In this document: positions 47,403-59,383 of the stretch, one piece after another
How the letters are laid out: the number at the start of each line of letters is the position of its first letter
Position numbering within the stretch: the first letter of the stretch is position 1
Assembly (NCBI GenBank): GCA_963682025.1
Contig: OY821517.1
Span: 227,873,472-227,937,471 of the forward strand
DNA length: 64,000 nucleotides
From: Cordilura impudica
Taxonomy: Eukaryota > Arthropoda > Insecta > Diptera > Scathophagidae
Reading direction: 5' to 3'
The notes under the pieces: generated by a model
Databases searched by the model: none
Told to the model about the DNA's origin: nothing
Seen by the model: the letters and a program-made list of their open reading frames with translations, nothing else
Translations under genes and position numbers: made by a program

Positions 47403-49325
47403 CAGTTGATTTTTTAAATGTAAACATATTTGGTGTTTTCTGAATTTCAATTTGAGTTTAAAGAATAAAATTTATATTTTAAAAATTCAATTGTTGTCTT
47501 CTAAATTTCAAGTTATTATTTCCAAAGTTTTAATATGATTTTCTGAAATTCAATTGATTTTTTCTAATTTATAATTGGAAATCTGAATTCCAATTTTTAG
47601 AATTGATATTTTCTTAAATTTGAACGGAAAATTTAAAAGGTGCAATTTTGTATTTATGTCAATAGTAATGCTTTGGTAATTATAAACAATTTTTAAATAT
47701 TATATGTAATCGCAATCAGATATTTTGTAGGTAAAGCAGAATAATAATTTTAAATATCTATGTAGAACTGTTTTGAAAGCAAAAAAAAAACTCAATGATG
47801 AACTCGGCAACTCTATTTTGTAAACACAACAAAAACTTAATATGCCAAACTTATGATCATATACGTAAACGAATAATTGAAAAACGTATGAAATAAAGAC
47901 CAGCCCTATGTATACTCTTAACATTGTTGTGTTTGATATCTAATTGAAAATGTTGACATTCATGTTAAAATAGAAATAACGATTGCAAAGCTAATTAGAA
48001 CAAAAATTGCGGCGCCATCTACTGTGGCAGCAACACTGAGCAAAATAAAGTGACACTCTGTTTGTTAATACAAAAGAAATGTATTTTCCCTAAAACAAAA
48101 TACAAATTGGAGAATTTTATATAAATAATATAACATACCGATTTATATCTACCATGCGGTTATTATGAATATACATGTATAGAATATATGTATGTATATT
48201 ATTTTTTTATTTAATATACATATGTATGTGTGTACATACATACATTTATGTAAATATTACACTCAAAAAATGCAACAGCAAAAGTTATTTTCGTGTTTTT
48301 CTTTAAATAAATTAATACATAAAATTTTGTTTGGTAAATTTACATTGCTTTTTTTATTAGCAACTAGGTAGTTTAGCATTATTTACTTTAGATGTTGGTG
48401 ATTTTTTGTTGCCTTTATATTAATGGCCTGTTTCTAGATCACAAGTGACTCAAATTGCTTGTTCAATTGAGTATGGAAATTGGTATTGGGTTGTTATAAA
48501 ATAAGTGTCAAGTTTTGTTGAGCGAAAACGTAACAGTTCTATTTTTTGTGGTTTTTACATTACAATTTGGACTGTCAATACTGTCAAAAGCAGACAATCG
48601 AAAAAAAAGTAATTGTTTTATAAATAAATATATATAATTATGGATATAAACTATAAAAAATTGTAAGTATATACATATATAATGAAATTATTAATAAAAT
48701 AAAAAAAATTAATAACAATTTTAAATTATAGCGTCAAGAAAACAAATCAAAATCAGTTTCAATACATTTAAGGCATCTCGGATATTTCTGCCTCTTAAAC
48801 GAATGTCCACACTATCGCTCCCACTTGAGTCACTATCAAAATGTAGTTCGGTAGTTGGAAACATATTTTTTTTTTATAAATTTAAGTTATTAAAAATTTT
48901 AGTCACAAAAAATTTTTGAAATCAATTTTGTTTTGCAAATAAAAAACAACAGCTTTTTAATCTCTTTTATTCGTACTACGGTTACCATTTAATAATGAAA
49001 AAATGGTATTTTATCATGAAAAAAGTAAACATAATACTAAATTATAAACTATGGCAATAATGTAATTTGGTACTACAAAAAAGCAACGTAACAAAACGTA
49101 ATCAGACAATTGTAATATAAAAACTGATTCGCTTGCGTACTTGTCTGTGTAGCGGTCGTCTGCATGAGAACTTGCTTGTGATATGGAAACAGGCCGTAAC
49201 TCGTAGTGTCTGCTTGCCGAAAAAATTTTGGATTGATTTTTAATCCCTTTCCCATGACCCAATCGATCTGAAACTTTGCAGGCAGGCTCGTAGCGATGAC
49301 AGAAATGGTCTAACAAATTATTTTA

Positions 49326-50093
49326 GTGATGCCAAAACAATGGAAACTTTAAAATTTTTCTACCAGAGTTGATAAAAAAAATTACAAAAGGTTAGTTTTT
49401 TTTTATTAATTATTTAAGCCATAACAATATTTAAAAACAATAAGAAATATAGTGTGAGTGACAATGCGATGGAAACTTTTCACAAAATATATTTTTGACG
49501 ATTTGGATGGAATCTTTTATTAGTTTAAACATTTGTATGATTTATTTATTTAACAAAGAAGAAATATTAATATTACTTCAGAAAAATTAACAAAACTTAA
49601 AAGTATTAATTTTTATGCTGTTGACAGGACAGTGGAAACCTTTACTATACAATAACACTGTGGAATGAAATGATGGTCATGATCTTTGGGGGGTGGATGA
49701 TTTCCACACCGAACGATTGTATTAATTTATATTAGTAAAACTCCCGAAGTGTTTAAATATTTTGGGTCCATTTAAATATATCATTTTTTGGTCAACACTA
49801 TTCGCAAGATTAATGCTAGCCAGACGATTTTATGGATTTAATCATAGAATATTTCTCACAAATATTCTTTTGTCTGCGGCCATCACTAAAATCATCTATT
49901 ATTCTAGATTTTAACTCTTCATTAAACTTTATTCTTGCCATTATTTTATAATAATTGAAAGAAAACAGCAGAATTTATAAATATTTAAATAACGGTTAAA
50001 ATTTTTAAAATTTTTTCACTGGTTCTTCTATTTTTTATTATTTTAATCAACTCTGGTAAAGAAATTTAAAAGTTTTCACTGTTTTGGCATCAC
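49326..50093 (-). mobile_element. deleted Tc1/mariner-like transposon in unit copy 3
   Basis: Tandem-duplicated copy of 38620-39387, same termini. Confidence 0.75.
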
Positions 50094-50602
50094 TTAAAAA
50101 ACATATTTATTTTCGTTTATCTATTTTTTTTAGTTATATTTTTTGTAACAAATGTGTTGTCTTCCAATACACCCAATAGTAATTTCGTAAAAGAAATACA
50201 TAATTTTATCACTAAGCGTAATTATTAAAAAAACAAAATTGGCAAATTTTGAATTTTGTAAAAATTTCCAATGTATTGCGAACTACTCTATTTAAGTAAC
50301 ACTTTTTTATTCATTATAGGTTCGAAAATTATTCAAAAATAATATTATTTGTAATATCGATGGCTTAGTTTGGAAAGAAGTAACTCAAGCCATAGGACAA
50401 ACGCTATTGAAATTGGTGAAAATGGGTGCATGTTTAGACCTTATCCCCATTCAAAGGACCCTTATGATATCGACTTAACTTGCCATAAGATCCAAATTAC
50501 CAAATAGATCTCAGTCGAATTTGGTTTGTGTATGTTTATTACATCCATTAATCCGTAGACCAAAAATAAACCCTATAGGACAATTCACTTAAACCTATCT
50601 AA

Positions 50603-50812
50603 AACAAAAATATTGCACAGCTTTTCTCGGTTTGTATATGTTGATGCAAAATATAAGTGACTTTACCATAAATGTTCAGGATTGGTCCAATTTTCGACGT
50701 AGATTTGGTTAATGCTTTTTTTTAACCCAATTAATTGGACCTAAGACCAATTCTCTAAACGCATGTTATAGGGTATCGGTCTAGGCCAACTATCATTTTC
50801 TTGTTTTCTTAA
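50603..50812 (+). repeat. diverged end of a TTATACCC-family interspersed element
   Basis: Continues the fragment cut by the tandem array. ATATTGCACAG, GACTTTACCA, GGATTGGTCCA and CTCTAAACGCA...GGGTATCGGTCTAGGCC match the distal part of 35894-36696, but with many differences and a decayed palindrome. This is the older, original copy at the array border. Confidence 0.7.
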
Positions 50813-50814
50813 GA

Positions 50815-51850
50815 AAATGTACTTTCAAAGGAAAATTTACCAGTTGAAAAGTATCAGTTTTCGCATTATTTGGCCGTTTTTACCCCCACCAAGGGATGGA
50901 ATTAAAACAAAGTTTATTCTTCTCCGATGTATTTGTCTCTGGTGGAATCTATGTATCAAATTTCATTTTCCCAAATTACTTTGTAAAGAGGATACAAAAT
51001 GGTACACTTTTATACTTCCGTTTTTGCCCACCCCCTTTAACATCCGAATTTTCAAAAGCTTCCGTCTCATTCGATATTTCTATCTTTTGTGGAATCCACA
51101 AACTATATTTTATATTTTTTTTACCAGATATATAATTTTTACCTCTCTGGCCGTTTTTCTGCCCCCACACGTTAGAATTACCGATAAATTCATCTTTGAC
51201 TGATGCCCACGTATTCTGTGGAGTCTGTATACCAAAATTCATATATATATAGACTAATATGTTAAGAATTTCCAAAAGTTTCCCACTCGTCGGGTGTTTC
51301 TATCTCCAGTGGAATTCACGAACCTCATTCTATATTCGATTGTTTAGAAGATACCAAATGTACACTTATTAGAATTACCAATTAATTCATCCCTGACTGA
51401 TGCCCATGTATTCGGTGGAGTCTGTAAGACAAAATTCATGTATACAGATTAATATATTAAGAAGATACAAAGAGGTACCATTTCCTCTTTTTTGACCGTT
51501 TTCCCCTTAAAATCCGAATTCCAAAAGTTTTCATCGCATCTGAAGTATGTGGAGTCCACATATTTTATTTCATATTCCTAGATTCATTTGTTTAGAAGAT
51601 ACCAAATGTAAATTTTTTTACCTTTTATTTTCCCCTTTTTAGCTCCTTAAAGTGCGAATTTCTAAGAATCCCTATTTCGGTTCGAATCTGCCTCCCAAAT
51701 GGACCCCACATTCCAAATGTCATATTCCTGGGACAATTTTTAAAAATATTCCCTTTTGGGACGCTTTACCCCTTTTTACCCCCTTAAAGTGCGAATTTCT
51801 AAAAATATAAAAAATATATGACAAACTTATATATACCCTTTGCACACTGG
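50815..51850 (+). repeat. degenerate repetitive segment
   Basis: Related blocks recur, such as TTCATC.CTGACTGATGCCCA followed by GTATTC.GTGGAGTCTGTA (51190-51230 and 51387-51425), GGAATCCACAAAC-type and GTGGAGTCCACA-type pieces, and CCGTTTTT.CCCC tracts. Spacing is about 200-290 bp. No coding signal; it reads like a decayed tandem repeat or the 3' part of a fly interspersed element. Confidence 0.5.
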
Positions 51851-52097
51851 GGTGGCAGGTATAATGATTCACCAAGATCATGGGAAGATTTCTATTTCAA
51901 AAATCTTTAAAATCGGTGGAACGGGTCCAGGGAAATCTATGGAAAATTAAAAATAAAATGAAAAATATGATGTTCCGATATTGTTCTTTTTGTTATTCTA
52001 AATGTTGTATTGTTATCATAGTTGGACTTGTTGTTTTTGTGGTCGTTGTGATAATGGTATAATAAGAGCTAACCCGTTGTACATTTTTTTTTATCAA

Positions 52098-53266
52098 ATC
52101 TGGTAGAATAATTTAAAAGTTTCCATTGTTTTGCTATCACTAAAAAAAATTTGTTAGATCATTTTTGTCATCGCCACGAGCCTGCGTGCAAAGTTTCAGA
52201 TCAATTGAGTCACGGAAAAGGGGTTAAAAATCGATCCAAAACTTTGTCGACAAGCAGAGAGGAAGACACTACGAGTTAATAAAATTCACCAACATCTAAA
52301 GCAAAAAAACAATGTAAGTTTACCAAAAAAAATATTATGTATTAATTTATTTTAAGAAAAACACAACAATAACTTTTGATGTTGTATTTTTTGCGTGTAA
52401 TATTTACATATACAAACATACATATATTAAATAATAAAATAATATACATACATATATTCTATATAGTATATCCATAATAACCGCATGTTAGAAATAAATC
52501 GGGATATTATTATATTTATAAAAAATTCTCCAATATGTATTTTGTTTTAGGGAAAGTACATTTCTTTTGTATTAACAAACAGAGCGTCACTTCATTTTGC
52601 TCAGTGTTGCTATGCCACAGCAGATGGCGCCGCAAATTTTGTTCTAATTAGCTTTGCAATCGTTATTTCTATTTTGATTTGAATGTCAACATTTTCAATT
52701 AGATATCAAGCTTCATTTCGCTCAGTGTTGCTATTCTCGTTCTAATTAGTTTTGCAATAGTTATTTCTATTTTAAAATAAAATGAACGCCAACAGTTCTA
52801 CATAGTTATATAAAATTATTATTCTACTTTACCTACAAAATATCTGATTGCGATTATATATAATTTTTAAAAATTGTTTATAATTACTAAAGCATTATTT
52901 CTCACATAAATACAAAATTGCACCTTTTAAATTTTCCATTCAAATTTAAGAAAATATCAATTCTAAAAACTGTATTAAAACGTCGGAATAATAACTTGAA
53001 ATTTAGAAGTCATCAATTGAATTTTAAAAATATAAATTTTATTCTTTAAACACAAATTGAAAATCAAAAAACAGCAAATATGTTTACATTTAAAAATTGT
53101 TACATTTAAGAAAATATTGCCATTCAGGAGATATTATAAGCATTTCAGGATAAGAAAGCATTAATTTAAATTCAATGAAGTTTAGAAAACTTCAAAAGAT
53201 ATTTAAGAATTGCGAACATAAAAATTGTTACATAAATATAGCGTAATTTGATGAGAATGTTATTTT
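52098..53266 (-). repeat. diverged inverted copy of the tandem unit, first part
   Basis: Reverse complement of roughly 38665 down to 35750 of unit copy 1: for example GGCGCCGCAAATTTTGTTC against the unit's inverse near 37300, and CAAAGTTTCAGATCAATTGAGTCACG near 52180 against 38550. It has many substitutions and lacks the TTATACCC element, so it predates that insertion. It continues at 61082 after the BEL element. Confidence 0.8.
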
Positions 53267-53651
53267 TGTTTAACTACAATTTATTATTTTCTTTGTACTT
53301 TTCCGCTTTTGAGTCAATTAGCCATTTTTGGGTTAATTCTGGGTTAAAATCTATGAAACTCCTTTTTTTATACATCGTTGAAAGGACTGTTTACTTAGAT
53401 TTTAACTAGTAAAACCGTTAACGGTACTTAGATATTGTTCGCCACCTTCTCTCTTTATTTTTTTACTTATAAAATCAATCGTTTTGGTACCTTCGTGCAA
53501 TTCGTGCTATATCGCAAAACCCCATTTGTGCATTTTAAAAAAGGCAATACATTTGTATATACAAATAAAATAGAGATTTTATTTTCTTTTTATAAAAACC
53601 TTAAATTAAATTGTGTTTTTTTTCATTTATTTTGTGCTACATACGCAAACA
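53267..53651 (+). repeat. 5' LTR of BEL/Pao element
   Basis: 385 bp, TGTTTAAC...GCAAACA. The spurious open frame 53435-53806 begins here and is repeated in part in the other LTR. Confidence 0.9.
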
Positions 53652-53653
53652 TT

Positions 53654-53671
53654 TGGTCCTTCGAACCGGAA
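53654..53671 (+). promoter_or_regulatory. BEL primer-binding site
   Basis: TGGTCCTTCGAACCGGAA lies two bases after the LTR end. The TGG start and TTCGAACC (T-loop-like complement of a tRNA 3' half) fit a tRNA primer site. I cannot name the tRNA with confidence. Confidence 0.7.
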
Positions 53672-54446
53672 CCTGAGGAAAAGTTTGGAAAATTTTTAAA
53701 AATTATTAATTTCAACATTCCCACAGCCTTCATCTTGTCAACACCAGCAAAAACCTGCAAAAACAACCCTTCGCTGCAACTACAATTTACATCAAATTTA
53801 AACTAAAGGTGCGTATAGTTCAGTTTTTTTTATGTGTGAGCAAATCAAAAAATTTAAAGTTTAAAAAGTGTATAATAAAAATTAATTTGAAAATAAAAAA
53901 GTCGTCATTATTAAAATACTATTTTGTTTGGTACTTTTCGTTTTACAACCCTATGCGTTACGTTACATTACGTGTATATTCGTAACGTGGATGGTGATAT
54001 TAATTATATCGTGTTTGCTTTAATCGAAAATAAAAACAAAAAGCCGTAGGGATTTTTAAAGGGTTTAGCGCAAATAATAATAAGTTAAACAGACATACAT
54101 ACATACATTGCAATAAGAATAATAACGATAGTTATAGATCAGTTTTCTCTGCCCATGCGAAAGTTTTTTTTTGTGTGCTTAAGCTGCTTAAGCTGTTGTT
54201 TTTTTGCGTTTATGCTCAATAGTGTGTTCATTTCTCTTCACTCTAATATATACGCACACGCATTGTATTGGTTTGTTTTTTCTATAATATTGGTAGTCAC
54301 CCTACTGTCCGTTTTAGTCGCGACATATACAGTGTGTTTTTTAATATTTTTTTTTGTGCAAAATTTTTGTTTTGCTTCTAATTTATTAAAATAATACCAT
54401 ATTAAGAAAATAAAATTTTTTAATATAGTTTTATATTATTAGTTAT
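53672..54446 (+). other. leader of the BEL/Pao element
   Basis: AT-rich, no recognisable coding. The usual N-terminal ~100 residues of BEL Gag upstream of the GDY.SWP motif are not visible, so this part is probably either deleted or mutated. The 54155-54394 frame is a hydrophobic low-complexity reading without motif support. Confidence 0.45.
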
Positions 54447-55430
54447 AGCGATACCGCCGGTGTTGAGGGCGATTACATTTCTTGGCCCACTTTTAGGGAT
54501 CTTTTTACAGCGGTTTATATCAATAACTCTCGACTTAGCAATATCGAGCGGCTATGCCATCTAGTTCGGAAAACTAGTGGCGAACTCGGGAAATTGTTTC
54601 GAAATGCCCTCTCACTAATCAAGGTTTTGATGTTGCGTGGCGCAACTTGAGGGACGCACGTGATAATTCGCGTATGCTGGTTAATAACCAGCTAAAATCG
54701 CTATTTAGCCTTCCCTTTCTTGATAAGGAAACCTCGTCGGGATTAAAAACTTTACAACGCGGAATAAACAGTTGCCTTACGGCTATGTCAATTTATAATA
54801 TTTCGACGCACAGCTGGGATCTTATTATTGTATTTCTTTGTATTCAACAGTTACCTTCGCAAACTGTTAGTCTGTGGGAACAGAGTATAAATGACAAATC
54901 AGCTCTGTCACCTTGGAAGGATTTGGACCTCTTTCTGACAGAAAGAGTTCAAACTTTAGATTGTTTACGTGATCTTAGGGGTTCAGAATTTGCTAAACGG
55001 CTTTCTGCACCTAAAATCAAAGCGCATCATACCAATGCTACTTCAACTTCAAGTGCTTCTTGTGTTCTTTGTAAGAATCAAGTTCACTTTTTACGCTCTT
55101 GTCATCGATTAAAAGTTTATGTGTTGTGGATCGATTTTCTATGCTAAAAAAGTTTCACTGTTGTGTCAATTGTCTCGCAAGGACACATGAAGCTAAAAAT
55201 TGTAGCAGTTCGTATAATTGCTCCATTTGTAACAGGAGACATCATACTATGTTAACCGTGAATTACCATCTTCTAAGGTTTCTAGGGATACTAATCGGTC
55301 GAATTCTGTTTCGCGAGTTTCAAACTCCGTACCGGCAATCGCATCATCTTCGAATGCCAATCATGCCAAGGCTCCTACAAATCGTCAAGTATTTCATACA
55401 GCGCAAAATAGGACTGTACTTTTAGGGATG
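54447..55430 (+). pseudogene. gag: BEL/Pao gag region, frameshifted
   Basis: Begins with EGDYISWPTFRDLFTAVYIN (54465-54524). After a shift it continues at 54647-55147 with MLVNNQLKSLFSLPFL, LKTLQRGINSC, WDLIIVFLCIQQLP and LWEQSINDK, all characteristic of BEL Gag. A further shift leads to two zinc modules at 55150-55255, CCVNCLARTHEAKNC and CSICNRRHHTML. No start codon is apparent. It would form the particle; here at least three shifts break it. Confidence 0.88.
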
Positions 55431-55925
55431 GCTATGGTGAATCTTATTCATCAGGGTACTATATACCGAGCCCGGGCCCTTATTGACCCTGCTTCTGAAG
55501 CATCGTTCATTTCTGAAAGTTTGCAAAATCGCTTGTAAATTTCGACGCATTCGACGAATGCTCAAATTTCAGGAGTTAATCGGGCAGTTACGGCAATGTC
55601 TAGAAAACGTTGTTCATTTGTTCATTCCACCCTCGATTCATCCCTTGTATTGGAAACATTGGCACTTGTTTTGCCAAATATTTCGGGTAATTTACCATCA
55701 TTTACAGTCCACTCGTATTTAAAGGAAAATTTGCCAAACCTTCGCTTAGCCGATACTAATTTTGATGACAGTCGACCTGTTGATCTTTTGCTTGGCGCGG
55801 AGTTATATCCAAGAATTCTGTTGGGAGAAATCCGTCGCAATATTTTGGGCTCTATACTAGCTCAGAACACTATTTTTGGCTGAATTATTACTGGTCCAGT
55901 TGTACAACCTCAAGTTCAGGTATAT
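55430..55925 (+). pseudogene. BEL/Pao protease domain
   Basis: The segment has GTIYRARALIDPASEASFIS, where the retropepsin active-site DSG/DTG is read as DPA. It then has SVNRAVTAMSRK-type text and DLLLGAELYPRIL, ending AQNTIFG before a TGA at 55881. The domain (DUF1758 type in BEL elements, from memory) would process the polyprotein. Stops at 55538 and 55881 and a shift near 55560 break it. Confidence 0.8.
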
Positions 55926-56870
55926 TCCACGAATGTCGAATTTTCAGAGGAAGATTGTCTTAACAAAAATCTTTTGAGATTCTGGGAACTTAAGGAAACT
56001 CCTGAAAGAAAAATTCTGTCTCCATTTGACAAATTTTGTGAGGAAAATTATAAAGCGACTACTCGTCACGAATCTGATGGTCGATATGTAGTGACTCTCC
56101 CATTTAAGCCTGACTTTCCTGAAAAATTGTCTTTAGGGACTTCAAGACCTGGTGTTATGGGACAATATCTTAGGACCGAATCATCCTTACTATGTAGACC
56201 TGCAATTAAGGAGATGTACGATGACGTCGTTAGGGAGTATTTGGACATAGGACATATGAGACCGGTATTTCCAAATTTTTCATCACCTACCTCTTTTTGT
56301 TATTTACCTCATGATCCGGTGGTAAAACTATAACATAAGACAACTAAATTGAGAGTTGTTTTCAACGCTTCAAATGGAACTTGTAATGGAATTAGTTTAA
56401 ACGATTGCCTTTACGTAGGACCTACCTTACAAGCAGACTTAGTTCTACTTATTCTTAGGTGGCGTCTGTTTAAATTCGTCTTCAATTGTGATATACTCAA
56501 ATGTATAGGCAGATTCGGGTTGATCCTTCTCATACCCCTTTTCAACGAATTATATTTAGGGATTCTCCGACGGAGACCGTAAGGGACTATGAATTACAGA
56601 CAGTGACTTTTGGCGTTAACTGCGCCCCATACCTTGCCATTAGGACGTTATTACAACTCGCGGACGATTCTGAGGCTGAGTTCCCTCTCGCAGCACATAT
56701 TCTATGAAAGTTGACGACGTTTTGACAGGGACTCATGATATTTCGACAGCATTAATGGCTCGTGATCAACTCGTCGCTGCTTTGGCCTCTGCTAAGTTTC
56801 AGCTAAGAAAAATGGACTTCAAACGAACGGAGTATTTTGAAAGACATACCTTTGGACCATTTAGTTGACG
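55926..56870 (+). pseudogene. pol: BEL/Pao reverse transcriptase
   Basis: The frame 55974-56333 begins with RFWELKETPE and contains SDGRYVVTLPFKPDFPEKL and MRPVFP. The next blocks are LRVVFNASNGT (56349-56380), ISLNDCLYVGP, the palm segment QIRVDPSHTPFQRIIFRDSP, and LQTVTFGVNCAPYLAIRTL (56501-56707). The catalytic block is VDDVLTGTHD near 56712-56738, with the residue before VDD changed. Frameshifts near 56470, 56500 and 56705, and one stop at 56331. Confidence 0.88.
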
Positions 56871-57779
56871 CTAAAATTATTGACCTTTATAGAATCGAGT
56901 ACGTCAAAGACTTTAGGAATTCAGTGGAACACTCAGTTGGACTCGTTTTATTTTAGTGTGACGCCTATTTCATAAAAATCTGGGTATACTAAGAGGGAGG
57001 TCTTATCGACTATCGCGAAATTGTTTGATCCTGTAGGTTGGTTAGGTCCTGTCATTGTGGTTGCTAAAATTATCATGCAAAAAATTTGGCTTGATAATAT
57101 AAATTGGGATGATATGCTTCCAATTTCGACGGCAGATGAATGGAAAAGGTTTGTAACTTCTTATCATGAGGTAAATACTATTCGTATTCCAAGATGGGTT
57201 AATTATTGTCCGGGAAATTCTGTCGAGCTTCATGTTTTTTCTGATGCCTCGGAAAAGGCATGCACGGGGGTGATCTATATTCGAATTCAAGCCTTTAACG
57301 GCGAAATTCATACTCACCTACTTTCATCGAAAACCAAAGTAGTCCCCCATTAAATCAATTTCTCTACCTCGTTTAGAACTGTGCGGGGCGGTGTTAGGCT
57401 CTGAACTTTTAAAGACGGTGATAAGTGAAATTGATATTAAAATTGAACAAATTAACTGTTGGACTGATTCGTCGATAGTCCTTTCTTGGTTAAGAAAAAC
57501 TCCGTGTTCCTGAACCACATTTGTAGCGAACAAGTATGCCGCATTCAGGAAAATGTAGGAAACCATAATTGGTATCATGTATGCCGCATTCAGCAAAATG
57601 TAGGAAACCATAATTGGTATCATGTATGCCGCATTCAGGAAAATGTAGGAAACCATAATTGGTATCATGTTCGTTCTGAGGATAATCCTGCAGATTTAGG
57701 TAGTCGTGGTTCCTCTCCCACTGAGCTGGAAAATACTGAGCTTTGGTGGCATGGTACAAAATGGCTGGGTCAAGATTAA
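56871..57779 (+). pseudogene. BEL/Pao RNase H region with an in-frame triplicated segment
   Basis: DPVGWLGPVIVVAKIIMQKI opens the Peptidase_A17/RNase H region typical of BEL. ELHVFSDASEKACTGVIYI carries the first RNase H Asp. ISLPRLELCGAVLGSELL and CWTDSSIVLSWL follow in another frame, giving the Glu and second Asp. A 45-bp unit (NHNWYHVCRIQENVG) is then present three times in frame at 57534-57668 before the normal continuation RSEDNPADLGSRG. Frameshifts near 57353 and 57510. Confidence 0.85.
57534..57668 (+). repeat. 45-bp tandem repeat, three units, in BEL pol
   Basis: Units at 57534, 57579 and 57624, identical except AGCAAAATG in the second where the others have AGGAAAATG. The length is a multiple of three, so the frame is kept. 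Confidence 0.95.
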
Positions 57780-59330
57780 GTGCACTTGAATATAACGGAT
57801 CTAAGTTCTCTTGACACTGACATTGAGGGTGGGGTTGTCAAAACTCATGCTTCCTTCTTTACGGACGTTAAGGGGGAAGATATGTATGCGGATATTTTGA
57901 ATAATTATTCCCGTCTTGATTGAACTCTTCGGATAATCTCATATATTTTGAGGTTCTTTTACAATAGTCATCCAGCTCATAGGTCAAATCGTTTGTTTTA
58001 GTGTGGATAAGATCGTTTCTGGTTATGAAATCAGAAGAACAAAATTGTATTTAGCAATTGTGGCTCACAAACATCACTATGCAGATGAATATAAGTGCTT
58101 GCTAGACAAAAAACCGTTAAGTTCAAAGAGTTGCCTTATTTCTTTGAATCCCTTTCTCGATAAAGACGGTGTGATAAGATTGAATGGTCGCTTGGTTAAA
58201 TAACCATCCCTTTCATATACGGAGAAATATCCTATTATTTTACCTTATTCGAACCGATTTACTCAATTGTTAATAGAATTTGTTCATATGATTTCCATTC
58301 ACGGTGGAAATCAGTTGATGTTACGAATACTTCGCATTGAATAATGGGTTCCACGCTTGAAGTCGAAAATTCGTGGAGTCATTGGTCATTTTAAACGGTG
58401 TGTTATTGACCGTAAAGTATCTTGTCGTCAAATTATGGCGGCTCTGCCTCCTAAGAGAACTACTCTTGATAGACCATTTACGATAACGGGCGTTGATTTT
58501 GCTGGTCCCTTTGACATCAAAAGTTTTACAGGCAGAGCTTGTAGGATAACGAAGGGCTACGTTAGTATTTTTGTGTGCTTTTCTACGAAAGCAATTCATT
58601 TAGAGGCCACGTTTGATTTATCGACGCCTACTTTATATTTTCGGATAATGGCACAAATTTCGTAGGTGCATTGCATGAATTAGAGAAGGATTTTAAGATG
58701 TTTCTTAAGGAAAGTCAGATTGCAGTGGGTTCTATTTATGGTATTCAGGGTTTAACTTGGCGATTTTTACTGGCCGGGGCACGTCATATGGGTGGCCTTT
58801 GGGAAACCGGGGTCAAGAGTTTAAAACACCATTTCCGTAAGCAAGGGCAATCTTTTAAATATACTTTTGATGAACTTTCTTCAGTTCTCGCAAGAATCGA
58901 AGCTTGTCTAAATTCACGTCCTCTTTGCTCTATGGCGGATAACCCTCGGGAACCAGTAGCTCTGATTCCTGGTCATTTTTTAATTGGTGGACCAATACTT
59001 GCTCCCCCGGTGCCTGAAATTAATGAATCTCCGATAAGTCTTGTTAATCGATTTCGAAAAATGAAAGCGTTGTCTCAACTTTTTTGTCACCGATGGAAAG
59101 AAAAATATTTATTGAAGTTAAATAAACGCTATAAATGGAAATATCCGGAGCGCGCTCTACAGGAAAACGACTTAGTCGTTAGCAAGCATGAAAATCTACC
59201 TCGGAAATCGTGGCGTTTAGGTCGGCTAATAAAAGTTTATCCGGGAAGTGACGTAAGGGTTGCGGATATTCGTACTGCTAATGGAGTTGTAAAACGAACA
59301 ATAACCAAACTGGTCATTTTGACCGAATAA
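57780..59330 (+). pseudogene. BEL/Pao integrase and C-terminal domain
   Basis: The linker MDKIVSGYEIRRTK is at 58003. An HHCC-like finger follows (HMISIHGGN ... CVIDRKVSC, with altered spacing). The catalytic core holds the first Asp in ITGVDFAGPF, the second in SDNGTNFVG (58640-58668, across a frameshift), and Glu in HMGGLWETGVKSLK. The long frame 58671-59330 ends with PGHFLIGGP, HRWKEKYL, NDLVVSKHENLPRKSWRLGR and YPGSDVRVADIRT, the DUF5641-type tail of BEL. This last frame is open for 219 codons, the best preserved part of pol. Confidence 0.9.
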
Positions 59331-59383
59331 TTTACACTTTTTCTTCGATATTTTCTTTAAATTTTTTATTGTTTCATAGAAAT

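Larger units (their letters stand above)
45255..50602. repeat. tandem unit copy 3 (5348 bp)
   Basis: Third direct repeat, 10 bp shorter through a deletion near 45940 (TTATACGTGCTAATT in place of the longer version). After its last base the flanking sequence continues AACAAAAATATTGCACAG, the natural continuation of the diverged interspersed element, so the right border of the array is the original locus. Confidence 0.93.

Noticed and set aside
36022..49316. Sets of open frames of 60-100 codons repeated three times (for example 36022-36261, 36263-36556, 38308-38610 and equivalents)
   Set aside because: They recur only because the DNA is triplicated. They have no domains, overlap on both strands, and one encodes the TCCG microsatellite.
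34539..50602. CRISPR-like or satellite array
   Set aside because: Units are 5.35 kb with transposon content, no short direct repeats with spacers, and the genome is eukaryotic.
50817..51203. 128-codon frame
   Set aside because: Falls in a degenerate repeat; aromatic-rich reading with frames on both strands and no motif.
53435..53806. 123-codon frame in the BEL 5' LTR and leader
   Set aside because: It spans the LTR, primer site and leader and reflects non-coding DNA.
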